A DNA stretch of 64,000 bases from Metridium senile (taxonomy: Eukaryota; Cnidaria; Anthozoa; Actiniaria; Metridiidae): the NCBI GenBank assembly GCA_949775045.1, contig OX459101.1:16894180-16958179 (forward strand). Reading direction: 5' to 3'. A program made the translations under genes and the position numbers. Shown in pieces: positions 41,035 through 53,000 of the stretch; position 1 is the stretch's first letter; each line of letters begins with the position of its first letter. Below the pieces are notes generated by a model. The model made no database searches, was not told the DNA's origin, and saw only the letters and a list, made by a program, of their open reading frames with translations.

Positions 41035-41659
41035 GGATGTTCAAGCAAATGTTGAAGCCGTTTGCCCGGGCCCTAAGTGATGATGCGAAAAGTTTAGAAA
41101 ACTTCTACGGTGCATGTATATGAAACAACCAATAGTCCTTAGCGCTAAGGAAACGTTTTTATAGGGAATTTGGGTATGTTATATTTCATTCTTATGTCCT
41201 TCCTTTCTATTACTTTGCTTATGCAAAAGTGTGAACAAACCCTTACTTTGAATGAGGTAAAGAACATAATGAAAAATATTTATTATGAATATAAAATCAA
41301 TTTGTGAACCGTGCTCGTCCGTTTTCGATTTTCCTGGACTTCCTGGAAAGTTCATATTAATATAATGTTTCTCGTAATCAATGTTGTCATTCGTGTGCTT
41401 TTCTATATATCGTATAATCATGTTTAATATTCAATCTTCATTCACTGTACAAAATTCGCGCTCATGATTGTCTGAAATTGATCACGTGATTTGTGTATAT
41501 CTGTCGTCACTGTCCATTGAGCGTTGTATACTACGGTATACACTTCTTCAGTTTGATTGAGAAAGAGAGATTTTTAAACTTTCAGCTTAGAAATAATTGT
41601 TCTTCAGTGAACTTTTCTTAATTCCTCCGTCGTTCTAAAATGTATAGTAGTTTTAACAC

Positions 41660-42601
41660 TAGCCTGCGTAGCAAGCGTTTCTTTTGGGGGGAACGAGAGA
41701 AAGTTGTTTTGTGGTTGTTTTGGGATAGCTGTGTTACCGATATGGCCGCGCGAAACCTAAGACGAGTACAAAAAATCAAGTTAGGGGGAGGGGGAGAGGA
41801 GGGAAGGAAACGCTTGCAAACAAACCCCTGATTTTTGAAAAACTGCGTTCGTCCACAAACGCACCAATCAAAATGCTGCGTTTCGGTACTTATGACAGCA
41901 GATTGACAGTGAGGTATGCCAGAGCACTTCATAGAGAGCGTGTTCTTTCAATAACACACGATCAATGGCGTCGCCTTTGTTTAGTTAAATCAATTTTGAA
42001 GAAGTTTTAACATGAAATATAGAAACAAACTCATTGAACTATCTGTTTATTAGCTATTCTTTGTAAATACTATTCTATTTGGTTCAGCCGCCCGAGGGAG
42101 TTTTGAGCGATAACTTTCTATCTTGTCTTAAAGACTGCGAAAGCTTTCGCGGTTCCTTGCCGTGATTATGGACGAATCACACTATAGGAACAAAATCAAT
42201 GAACTATCTGTTTATTATTTAGCTATTCTTTGTATTAAATACTAATAACTGTTTATTAAAGATGAGAATGTTATCTACAATTTGCGTTTGGACTCAAGAT
42301 TTTCTATTTTTAACGGTTATAATTAAGAGTATCCGATATCTGTTTGCTTTTTAAAACTGTTGATAGACGAGTGCCGAGCAAACAGCGGCGCCCAGCTGTG
42401 AAAGGTCATAGGGGCGTTTTTCAGAATCCTGGGGTTTGTTTGCAAGCGTTTCCTCCGCTCTTCTCCCCTCCCCCTCCCCCACCCTCGTTTTTTGTACTCG
42501 TCTTAGGTTTCGCGCGGCCATATCGGTAACACAGCTATCCCAAAACAACCAAACAGACAACTTTCTCCCGTTCCCCCAAAAAACGCTTGCTACGCAGGCT
42601 A
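41660..42601. mobile_element. Mutator-like non-autonomous element with 9-bp target duplication
   Basis: It starts TAGCCTGCGTAGCAAGCG and ends CGCTTGCTACGCAGGCTA; the arms stay complementary for about 180 bp (to the ATCCTGGGGTTTGTTTGC region). It is flanked by TTTTAACAC at 41651-41659 and again at 42602-42610. A 9-bp duplication with long inverted ends is typical of MULE elements. There is no transposase; open frames in the arms are by-products. Confidence 0.9.
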
Positions 42602-43739
42602 TTTTAACACTAAAAGCAAGCTATTTTCAGCCGTTAAAATAAAAGTATTGAGGGAGAAAATGGCAAAAACAGTGGAGAATTTCGATGTGTTTTGAAAACA
42701 TTTTCGATTATCTGTCATTTTGTCAAAATAAAACGATTGAAATGTTATTTTTCTTTTAAAATATGGCAAAGTTTGACCTATAAGTTGTTGGATACTAAAA
42801 CAATTAGACCTTTCGCCCTCATGGGCTACTATGTACTTTTGAAGTTTTTACGAATAAACTGGTTTGAGTTGTAACTTCACTTGATACTATGCTATTTATC
42901 CAGTGAATTCAGATTGAATATTAAAAGGGTTAGAGACTTAAAACTCGTGTTTTGTGCACAAACACACGCACTTGTATAACTGCACACTGTAAAATGAACT
43001 CGAAATTTTCAATACCGCACTCAGCTTCGCTTCGTTTCGCTTCGCACCTTTTGTGAAATCGTACTGCAGTGCTAGATAAAACAGAAGTGGTTTTTTTTTA
43101 ATTTTAATATGAAGGCTGCCACCATTGTAAAATATTCATTGTTGGATATCAGTTTGTGTGCATGTTATGCATGTTTATATATTTCTTAATAACTATTGGA
43201 TATCATGCATTCTGATTGGTTAAGGAGCGTGCTTTATGAGTGTATTAAAGATATACCTATTGTTCTGTTGCAATCTCAACTTGTTAAAAAAAGAAAAAAA
43301 ATCTCGCGCACTCTAATCGAAGTACTGATTTTTCCTTCGCTCGGATATCACAAGATTTTCAAAAAATAGCCAAATGCAATGAAAGCTAATCAAAGTCTTT
43401 GGTTACTTCTCACCTACAATACCATATATGGTAATGACATTGTTTTTAAGATTGCATACGGTATTTCTGTTACGATTTTGATCTATTTGTATTTTGTAAA
43501 AGCAATAGAAAACTTGCTTTCTTTGCTGTAGGCAGTTTCAAAGAACTTGGGGATTGCCAGAACACTCGAGAACTAGTGTTGGCGTTTCGCGTCGTGCTTC
43601 TCTTAACACTTCTGACCACTTCTGTCGTGATTTGTCAATCCACGCGTGACTTATAACTGCACACAGCACGCACGCGGGTTTTATATTTCTTTATTATTGT
43701 CTTGGGTCAAGTGTCACTATTCATTTCCTTTTAAACACG

Positions 43740-44090
43740 ATGGAGGCAACATCGAATAAGCCGTCGTTGTTGCTCTCCAAATACTTTCAAATTATTCATC
43801 TCTGCCTCTCTATTGCTGTTGTCATTGCAATGGTTCATAATCAACTTGTTAATGATGGAAGATTCAAGAAACTTGAACAGGAAGTCTATCGTCAAGAAAA
43901 CTCTAACACAGTCCAAGAAATATTCCCTGAAAAAAAAAATCTTGAATCTCCTCACAAGGTTATAAAGCGAAATGTGCCAATGGGTATCAATAAGGACATC
44001 AAAAAGTCGACGAGCGATAATCGTAAAGAGAAAGTTATTGATAATAGTGAGAGAGATGTTTTGGCCTGTCTGGACGTGTTGCGTACTTTT
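43740..44090 (+). CDS. Gene E exon 1: tail, membrane anchor, stalk
   Basis: MEATSNKPSLLLSKYFQ precedes the helix IIHLCLSIAVVIAMV, then HNQLVNDGRFKKLEQE as in B and C. The stalk is charged (Lys/Glu/Asn) rather than Thr-rich and includes a basic KVIKR site. It ends RDVLACLDVLRTF, matching the VSCxxKLKVI position of the paralogues. Donor CTTTT/GTAAGT, phase 0. Confidence 0.85.
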
Positions 44091-47000
44091 GTAAGTATCA
44101 AATTACTTTTATTACAGCAAAACAGGAAGAACATTCTAGAATTCTATATACTGATACCGTTCTAAATAGCAGGGTCAGTGATCTCGCGCTCCTATCTTAA
44201 AGGGTTGAAAATACTTTCTGTGCGTACCTTTTAGGGTTCTTGCTTCCAAATCAGTTATACGTTAAATGATTCCGTTTTTGTAAGATTAATTTCTACTTGG
44301 GTTTTTTGCTCAAAATAAGCTTAGCTGCCAAGAACATCTAAACTATAATTTATCATGCACAGCAACTCCAAACACAGGTAGCGGCCCAAGCTAACTATCT
44401 GTGGTCTTATAAGCCTTATATGGGACAATATACGGCGATTTTTTTAAAAAATACAAAATTTGCCATATATTTAAAATAAATAATAACCCTAAAATTCGAC
44501 GTTTCGCAGTCACTGACTGCATTTTCAAGAGTTATTTTATTCATGAATGTCAAAGCTTTTATACATGATGTTAAATCTAAATTTAAATATTTAACAAAAT
44601 TAAATATATTATGGTGTAAAGATATAAACAAAGACCTTGGCACGTAGTGAAACGTCGAATTTTAACGTTATACTTTATTTAAAAAAATAAAAATACGTTA
44701 CGAATTAAAATCGTTATTGATAAAATTTGTATAAATGATCAAAACAAACGTTATTACTTGTTTCTTGTTTTTTTACGATGACTCCCTGTGAAGTTTCAAG
44801 CCATTTGGAGCAGTTTTGAGCGTGTAGTGAAACATTTTCTCTCCCTTGACAAGAATTAGAAAATGTTCCACTACTCGCTCAATACTGCTCCAAATGGCTT
44901 GAAACTTCACAGGGAGTCAAAGTAAAACATAAGAAACAAGTAAGAATGTTTCACGTTGGGCTAGAATGGGTCTAAAATGTTTCATCTAGGTAAAACTTTT
45001 TAGTATTTCAATGGAATTTCTTGAAACTTGGTAACCTTGAAGCCTTTGTCAAAACTCAAAACTCTATCGTTTTACTTTTTTGAATTTCGACATTTTTGGC
45101 GGGAAAATTACGTCATCATTTTCGAGAGAAAATCGAAATATTGCTCAATGTAAAAATTAAGGTAGCGCATTTGAAAGAATGGCGTAAGAGGATTTCAAAT
45201 ATGGGAGAATAATTCCACTCCGATATCGGAACCGAAAGATATGATTTTTTGAACATTCATGAATCCGCCATTTTTTCTGTTAAAAATAGTAACAAAATGG
45301 CGGATTTATAAGTATTCAAAAAATCATATCTTTCGGTTCCAATATCGGAATGGAATTGTTCTTCCATATTTGAAATCCTCTCACGCAGCTCTTTCAAATA
45401 CGGTACCTTAATTTTTACATTGAGCAATATTTCGATTTCTCTCGAAAATGATGACGTCATTTTCCCGCCAAAAATGTCGAAATTCAAAAAAGTAAAACGA
45501 TAGAGTTTTTAGTTTTGGCAAAGGCTTCAACGTTACCAAGTTTCAAGAAATTCCATTAAAATTCTAAAAATTTTAACCAGATGAAACATTTTAGACCCAT
45601 TCTAGCCCGACGTGTTTATTTTTATTATTTATACACATTTTGTATTTTTTAAAGAATCGCCGTATATTCTCCCATATAAGGCTTATAAGACCTTAGATAA
45701 TTAGCTTGGGCTACCTGTGCTATTGACTTTGCGGATAGTTTTGATAGTTATTTTATATTCCCCCTCAGCTCCCCTTCAGCATGTAATATTAAGGTTTGAC
45801 ATCTGGAATGCTTGTATATTTTAAAGATCAACTTATATTATTGAATGCTTGTACAAGGCAACAATACACATAAAATCCAGCCCGCGATTAACAATTCCTG
45901 ATTCCCGTGTGTAGTTTTGCTTGAATCACGAATTACGCCTTCCCAAAACAACCCTAGCTCAATACAAAGACCCTCATCAATAATGATAAATTTAAAATTT
46001 TTCAGCAATAAAAAATATATGACTTTAATATTCTTTTAAAATCAGGCAAACCGAAGCAGAACAAATGTAGAGCTAAACATTTGTAAACAGTTAAGAGGTA
46101 AATATATAACACTGTTGATTATCAATTATAATTATGACGTTATACATTAAACAAGTCTTTAATGTACTTTACGATGCATAAAACATTGTTTTTATATTTT
46201 TATGTGTTGTGTACATGTAGTTTTTTGTGTATTTTTTCTTATGAGGAATTGTTATGGTAAAATTTAAAGATCAAAATACCATAGGAAAGCAGGCAGCGCA
46301 GCTTCAACGAACTCGAAAGGTCGTTGTGTTTTTCTATGCGCACTTATTTTGTTTTAATATCACTAATTTTTGTTGATTTAATTTTATTAATTGTTTTAGG
46401 TTATTTCATTCATTTTTTTCATTCTACTTTGGTTTGAGTTTTGGAAATAAACCTATGATATTTTTTAAACACGTAAATCAATCAATCAATTTATTTCACA
46501 AATATACATACATTTTACAATTATTATATTACATTTCTGTCTATTATAGATAATAAATAGTATTCTATTTACACCGGTCTTACCCGTACTCCTTTGAGTA
46601 TTAGAGGACTGGCGGCCACTTTATAATTAAGATGCTAAGAACAAAACGAGAGGAGGGAGGGGGGGGGGGGGGGGGGGGGGGGAGAACTGAAAGTGGCCAA
46701 GGGATTAGAGTACAGGTAAAAACGGTGTAAAGTGGAAAGCCAAATAAACACGTTCACTCGCCATATGGCACACTGGATGACTGCTTGAGCGAAAGTGATA
46801 ATGTATTCATGTGGTTGTTCCTTTTATGTCGTAATGGGTAAGACCACTGTAAATAGTATTCTATTTACAGCGGTCTTACCCGTACTCCTTTGAGTATTGG
46901 AGGACTGGCGGTCCACAATGGAGATGATGCCTTAGCATGGGAGACAACCCAAAAATACCGGCAGACCTAAGAACCCCAAACCTCAAAGCAACCCACACCT

Positions 47001-50000
47001 CAAAGCAGCCCACACCTCAAACTAAAACAAACCAAAATGCAACCATGCACACATGTTTTAAGTTTTATTCCAATACAACAAAACCTCCAAAATTATCCAA
47101 TACTTAAAACAAATCCAAAACCAAAACGCCATAACTTAAGAGGGGAAACTCCTCGGAAAAACAGCTGTGTACTGAGTGAGTCTGTTTAATTCTGTATAGG
47201 AAGATGCCAGGGCCTGTAAGTCAGGGCTTTGTTCCAGCCCTTGGGTGGGATGGAAATTATCATAATAGAAATGCAAAGGTGCAAAAATAAAACAAGCGCG
47301 GGAGTATGCAAACCCACCCAAGGGATGGCAGCCTGAACGTCAGTAATCCGACTAGGGAATTAGACACCCTTTCAGACAAACCATGGGAATTAAATAAAGA
47401 AAACATTGGCCTAAGCATAATAGGGGTAATTAAGAAATATCCATTTAAACAATTTTCTAATGGGCGTGAATTGCAATTTTAAAACGTCAGGGCTTTGTTC
47501 CAACCCTTGGGTGGGATGGAAATTATCATAATAGAAATGCAAAGGTGCAAAAATAAAACAAGCGCGGGAGTATGCAAACCCACCCAAGGGATGGCAGCCT
47601 GAGCGTCAGTAATCCGACTAGGGCATTAGACACCCTTTCAGACAAACCATTGGAATTAAATAAAGGAAACATTGGCCTAAGCATAATAGGGGTAATTAAG
47701 AAATATCCATTTAAACAATTTTTAATGGGCGTGAATTGCAATTTTAAAAACAAGCCGGTATTAAAGGCCCTATTCCCACAATAGTGCTTGCATTATATTC
47801 TTACGGCAAAACCCTTGCATTTGAAAAACAACTCAAAAGAAAATAGCAATCAAGGGACCACATGGCACATCCAAGGGGAAAACATGATATTAACGAGACC
47901 AAGCATGAACAACAAAATGCAAATACATACTACAATAAAAAATGTAAAATTTCTATGAGATTTTAGAAGAAATAAAGCTCTTCGCAAACCCAAAGCTTAC
48001 GAGGCACAACACAATACCCTCATAATGCACACAAACGTGCAAACTTCTAGTGGAGCCGAGGGCAAAACGATGTTTACGAGGCACAGAACGTACACAAAAT
48101 ATCCATATAATGCACATAGATATTGCCACACAAAAACATGCAAATACAAGGGGGCCGAGGGGAATAAAGCTCTTCGCAAACCCGAAGTTCACGAGGCACA
48201 GCACGTACACAAATATCTTCATAATGCAAATAAATATTGCCACACAAACGTGCAAATACTATAGGGGAGCCGGGGGAAAAAAAGCCCTTCGCAAACCCGA
48301 AGTTCACGAGGCACAGCACGTACACAAATATCCTCAAATATCCTCACATGCACGGGGAAACAAACTTTGACTTGCAAAGGCTGAAATAATGCAAATATGC
48401 AACAAACTTCCCGTACGAATAAACCATGTAAATAAACACATGCACGGGGAAACAAACTTTGACTTGCAAATGCTGAAATAATGCAAATATGCAACAAACT
48501 TCCCGTACGAATAAACCATGTAAATAAACACATGCACGGGGAAATAAACTTTTACTTGCAAAGGCTGAAATAATGCAAATATATAACAAACGTCCCGTAC
48601 GAATCAACCATGTAAGTAAACACATGCACGGAGAAACAAATTTTGACTTGCAAAGGCTGAAATAATGCAATTAACAAATATGCAACAAACTTTCCGTACG
48701 AATCAACCATGTAAATAAACACATGCACAGGGAAACAAATTTTGATTTGCAAAGGCTGAAATAATGCAAAGATATAACAAACGTCCCGTACGTATCAACC
48801 ATGTAAATAAACACATGCACGGGGAAACAAATGTTTACTAGCGAAGGCTTTTACTAGCGAAGGCTGAAATATTGCAAAGATATATAACAAACACGCCATG
48901 CGAAAGAACCATTAAAATATACACGTGCACGAGGGAAAGAAATTTTTCTAGCGAAGGCTGAAATAAAGCAAAGATATAACAAACACGCCATGCGAATGAA
49001 CCATAAAATATACACGTGCACAAGGGAAAGAAATTTTACCAGCGAAGGCTGAAATAATGCAAAGATAGAACAAACACGCCATGCGAGTGAACCATAAAAT
49101 ATAAACGTGCACGAGGGAAAGAAATTTTACTAGCGAAGGCTGAAATAAAGCAAAGATATAACAAACACGCCATGCGAATGAACCATAAAAATATACACGT
49201 GCACGAGGGAAAGACATTTTACTAGCGAAGGCTGAAATAATGCAAAGATAGAACAAACACGCCATGAGAGTGAACCATAAAATATACACGTGCCCGATGG
49301 AAAGAAATTTTACTAGCGAAGGCTGAAAAAATGCAAAAATAGAACAAACACGCCATGCGAGTGAACCATAAAATATACCCTTGCACGAGGGAAAGAAAAT
49401 GTTGCTAGCGAAGGTTAAAATAAAGCAAAGATATAACAAACCGGCACGCCATGCGAATGAACCATAAAATATACACGTGCACGAGGGAAAGAAATTTTAC
49501 TAGCGAAGGCTGAAAAAATGCAAAAATAGAACAAACACGCCATGCGAGTGAACCATAAAATATACCCTTGCACGAGGGAAAGAAAATGTTGCTAGCGAAG
49601 GTTAAAATAAAGCAAAGATATAACAAACCGGCACGCCATGCGAATGAACCATAAAATATACACGTGCACGAGGGAAAGAAATTTTACTAGCGAAGGCTGA
49701 AATAATGCAAAGATAGAACAAACACGCCATGCGAGTGAACCATAAAATATACCCTTGCACGAGGGAAAGAAAATGTTGCTAGCGAAGTTTAAAATAAAGC
49801 AAAGATATAACAAACCGGCACGCCATGCGAATGAACCATAAAATATACACGTGCACGAGGGAAAGAAATTTTACTAGCGAAGGCTGAAATAATGCAAAGA
49901 TAGAACAAACACGCCATGCGAATGAACCATTAAAATACATACATGCAAACCCACGTCCTATGTGGAGTAAACTAAACCTAATAAAATAGACATATGGAAT

Positions 50001-53000
50001 ACGAGCATGACTACGAAATGTGCAAGAACAGAACGTGCCTAGTAACAATTGCCAAGCCAATGCATAAACGAATTAGACACATGCATGCAGAGCGAAATAC
50101 TTACAACGCTAGCAACTGCTAACACCCAAAACGAGTAACTTTGCACTGTATGTCCTGTATAGGAGGCTCAACGAGGGTGCTGACTTCTCTCTCGGGCCGT
50201 TCAGACATAGCACACACGAAGACTGCTTGAGCGAAAGTGATAATGTATTCATGTGGTTGTTCCTTTTATGTCGTAATGGGTAAGACCGCTGTAAATAGCA
50301 TAATGTTTCTTTTCTTGAAAGAAGTATTGCTAATAAACCAATTATTTTACCAGGCCTTCCCGGTCAACCAGGGACTAGAGGACCTCGCGGTAAAAGAGGT
50401 ATGTTATTATTTAGTTATAGTAGCATGTAATAGCATTTTTTTGTCACCAATGTCACTGTTCTAAGCTCGAAACGTCAGTAAAGTCAAGTCAACAATGTTT
50501 GCGGTGTTACAAATTTCATTCTATTACCTATCGTTTATATCAAACACCGACGCAGCCTATACTAGTTTACTTGCTAGTTTCCATTCGGTAAAGTCGAGTC
50601 AACAATTTTTACGGTGTTACAAATTTCATTATCTTGCCTATCGTTTATATCAAACACCGATCGACGCAGCCTATACTAGTTTACTGTCTAGTTTTTATTT
50701 TGTTCTAAGTTTACGTCACGTTGTGCAATACAAGCAAAGATACACCTAAGGGATGGTCAATAGATATTTGATGAGGGCTAGCTGTGCAATAATTCGGTGG
50801 AGGATATGTTTTTAGCCCTCCAGGCTGCACGACATTTTTTTCAGGGTTTTTTGTTATGGACGATAATGTTTTTTTTTTTCAAAGATAAACTGTACTGGAT
50901 ATTTTGGGGTAATCTTTAACCCCCTGTTAATTATGTAATGGTCCGTTCCTAATCAGATGGTCAGAAGTTTTTTCATAATTCCCCCGAGATTTATGTTGTA
51001 GTTCAGGTTCAATATGATTTTGAACTAGTTCAATTTATTTTGAACCAGTACCATATCTATTGTACTGGTACAGGTTATGTTGTACTAGTACACATCATGC
51101 AGTACTAGGTTTTGTATTTAATAGGATAGGGTTAGGTTTAGGGTAAGGTTTAATTTATGTCATTATTGGGAGTTTATGAATAAAACAAAAGTCTAATGCG
51201 GAATTTTCAAATATTTTCTGAAGTCGCCGTGGTATTGTGGGCTAGTCTCTGGACTCTGTGGTAAGAAAAAGGGAAAAAAACACAGGTACCCCAATTACAT
51301 TAGTTCAATAGTTAGTATTAAGTATTAGATATAGTAAGGCACATTAGCAAATCAAGTGGGAATGGTAGGTAAGTGAGAGAGAGTAAGGGGGGTGGATGTA
51401 AGTGAGATCAAAAGGAGGGAGTGTTAAGTAGGTTAGATCCCCTGTTTTATTTATGAGTCCCATAAATAAAATCCCTTAGAATGTCAGATTGTACCAGTTC
51501 AAGACTATTTGTACCAGCACAATAAATATTGTACTGGTTCAAAATAAATTGAACTGGTTTAAAATCATATTGAACCTGAACCACAACATTTACTTGATAT
51601 TTAAGTAACTCCACCAGTTATTGTCATTCTACCTGATCTTCAGTTTGTTTGATTAATCTTATTTTTATTTTAGGAAAACAAGGCAAGAGAGGTATTGTTA
51701 GTTTTACATATACATCCTTTAGTTAAACATTTGTTAGTAATTACCTGTTAGTACTGTTAGTAATTACTACAACTTTCAAACTATTCTTGTTTTGAATAAT
51801 GACATCTTCGTTTTCAATATTCCAAGTTCAAATCGATTTATTGAAACAAATTTCGAAAACTAAACTCAATAATGAGTTCTACGTGATCACGATTGAGATG
51901 TTTTGACTGTAATGTGTTTTATTTTTAACGCATTAATTTTGTTTTCCAGGTCTTCAAGGTCAGAAGGGGAAAATAGGCAAGGAGGGCAGTATGGGTAAAC
52001 ACGGCCCGCCAGGACCTCGTGGTGAAAAAGGCTTTAGTGGTAATGTAACGGTGATAGGTTTAAAAGGAGACATTGGACCAAAAGGGGACAATGGGGACAA
52101 TGGGGACAAAGGTCATCATGGTGCCAGAGGTCCTCAAGGAAATAAAGGATCTAAAGGAGAAGCAGGAGGTAATCATGCATGATGAAATTTATGCAAATAT
52201 ACTTTTGGCGAGAAACATTGTCTTTAGATTAATCATTAGAGCGCTGGGACGACCACTGTGCCAAATAAATACGCATGCTTCAATTATTCCACGATATTCA
52301 CAAGTATTTACGTCCGACTGAAGCGTTGTCACTAAGGAATCACTCAGCTAGAATCCGACAAGTTTTTCCGACTGATCTTAAGCATACTGTAGAAAACTAT
52401 TGGGAAATATTAAGAGGTTATTAACCGAGCAAGCGAGGTTAATAATTCGTTTATTATATGACTATTTTAAAGAGAGAAAGTAATATTTTTTTTTGTTATT
52501 TTACGACGCGCATTGCTTTCGAATGGCCCAGTAGTTTTACTGAAAAAGAGCTGGTTGAAACCTGTTGAAACCGGTTTTCATTCAGCATGTGTCGACGGCT
52601 GCCTCAACAAACTTACAGAAATTTTAATGCCAAAATATTAAAATTACTGCAGCTTTCTTGATCATTTCAAATCAAAGATCAGTTAAGTGTTTTGTTTATA
52701 TCTCAACATCAAAGAAAGTCAAGAAACAAAAAACAAGTTTTACAAAGGATTTTAGCTGACATAAACAAGTGAGCCACGATGGTTGTTGAAACGAGTTGAA
52801 ATTCGTCGGTCTTGTGGACGTTTGCATCGAGAAAAAGAGCCTACGGAAGCTTATTTTACGACAAACAATAATAAGAACTTTAATCGAAATCACTGTCAAC
52901 TGTTGAAGGAATTTATTTGTCTGTGTCATACTTTATGATGAAGAAGATGAAAGGATAAGGAACGCGCTGATAGGACTTTGAATCGAGTAAATTGTCATTT

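Larger units (their letters stand above)
35445..43739. other. Long intergenic region between D and E
   Basis: Over 8 kb without a recognised host exon. It holds a Crypton-like fragment, several foldback elements, poly-G runs (37051-37072, 37979-38000), nested TIR elements (39579-40633) and a Mutator-like element (41660-42601). The intervals 38310-39578 and 42611-43739 contain only AT-rich sequence and weak repeat traces, including a segment near 43242-43470 that recurs near 53818-53960. Confidence 0.5.

Noticed and set aside
41618..42642. Open frames on both strands with similar peptides
   Set aside because: They are the two inverted arms of the Mutator-like element.
47953..50060. Many overlapping minus-strand open frames with repeated Cys/Phe/Tyr-rich peptides
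   Set aside because: They follow the 93-bp tandem array period; high similarity between units is at DNA level, with no start or splice context.
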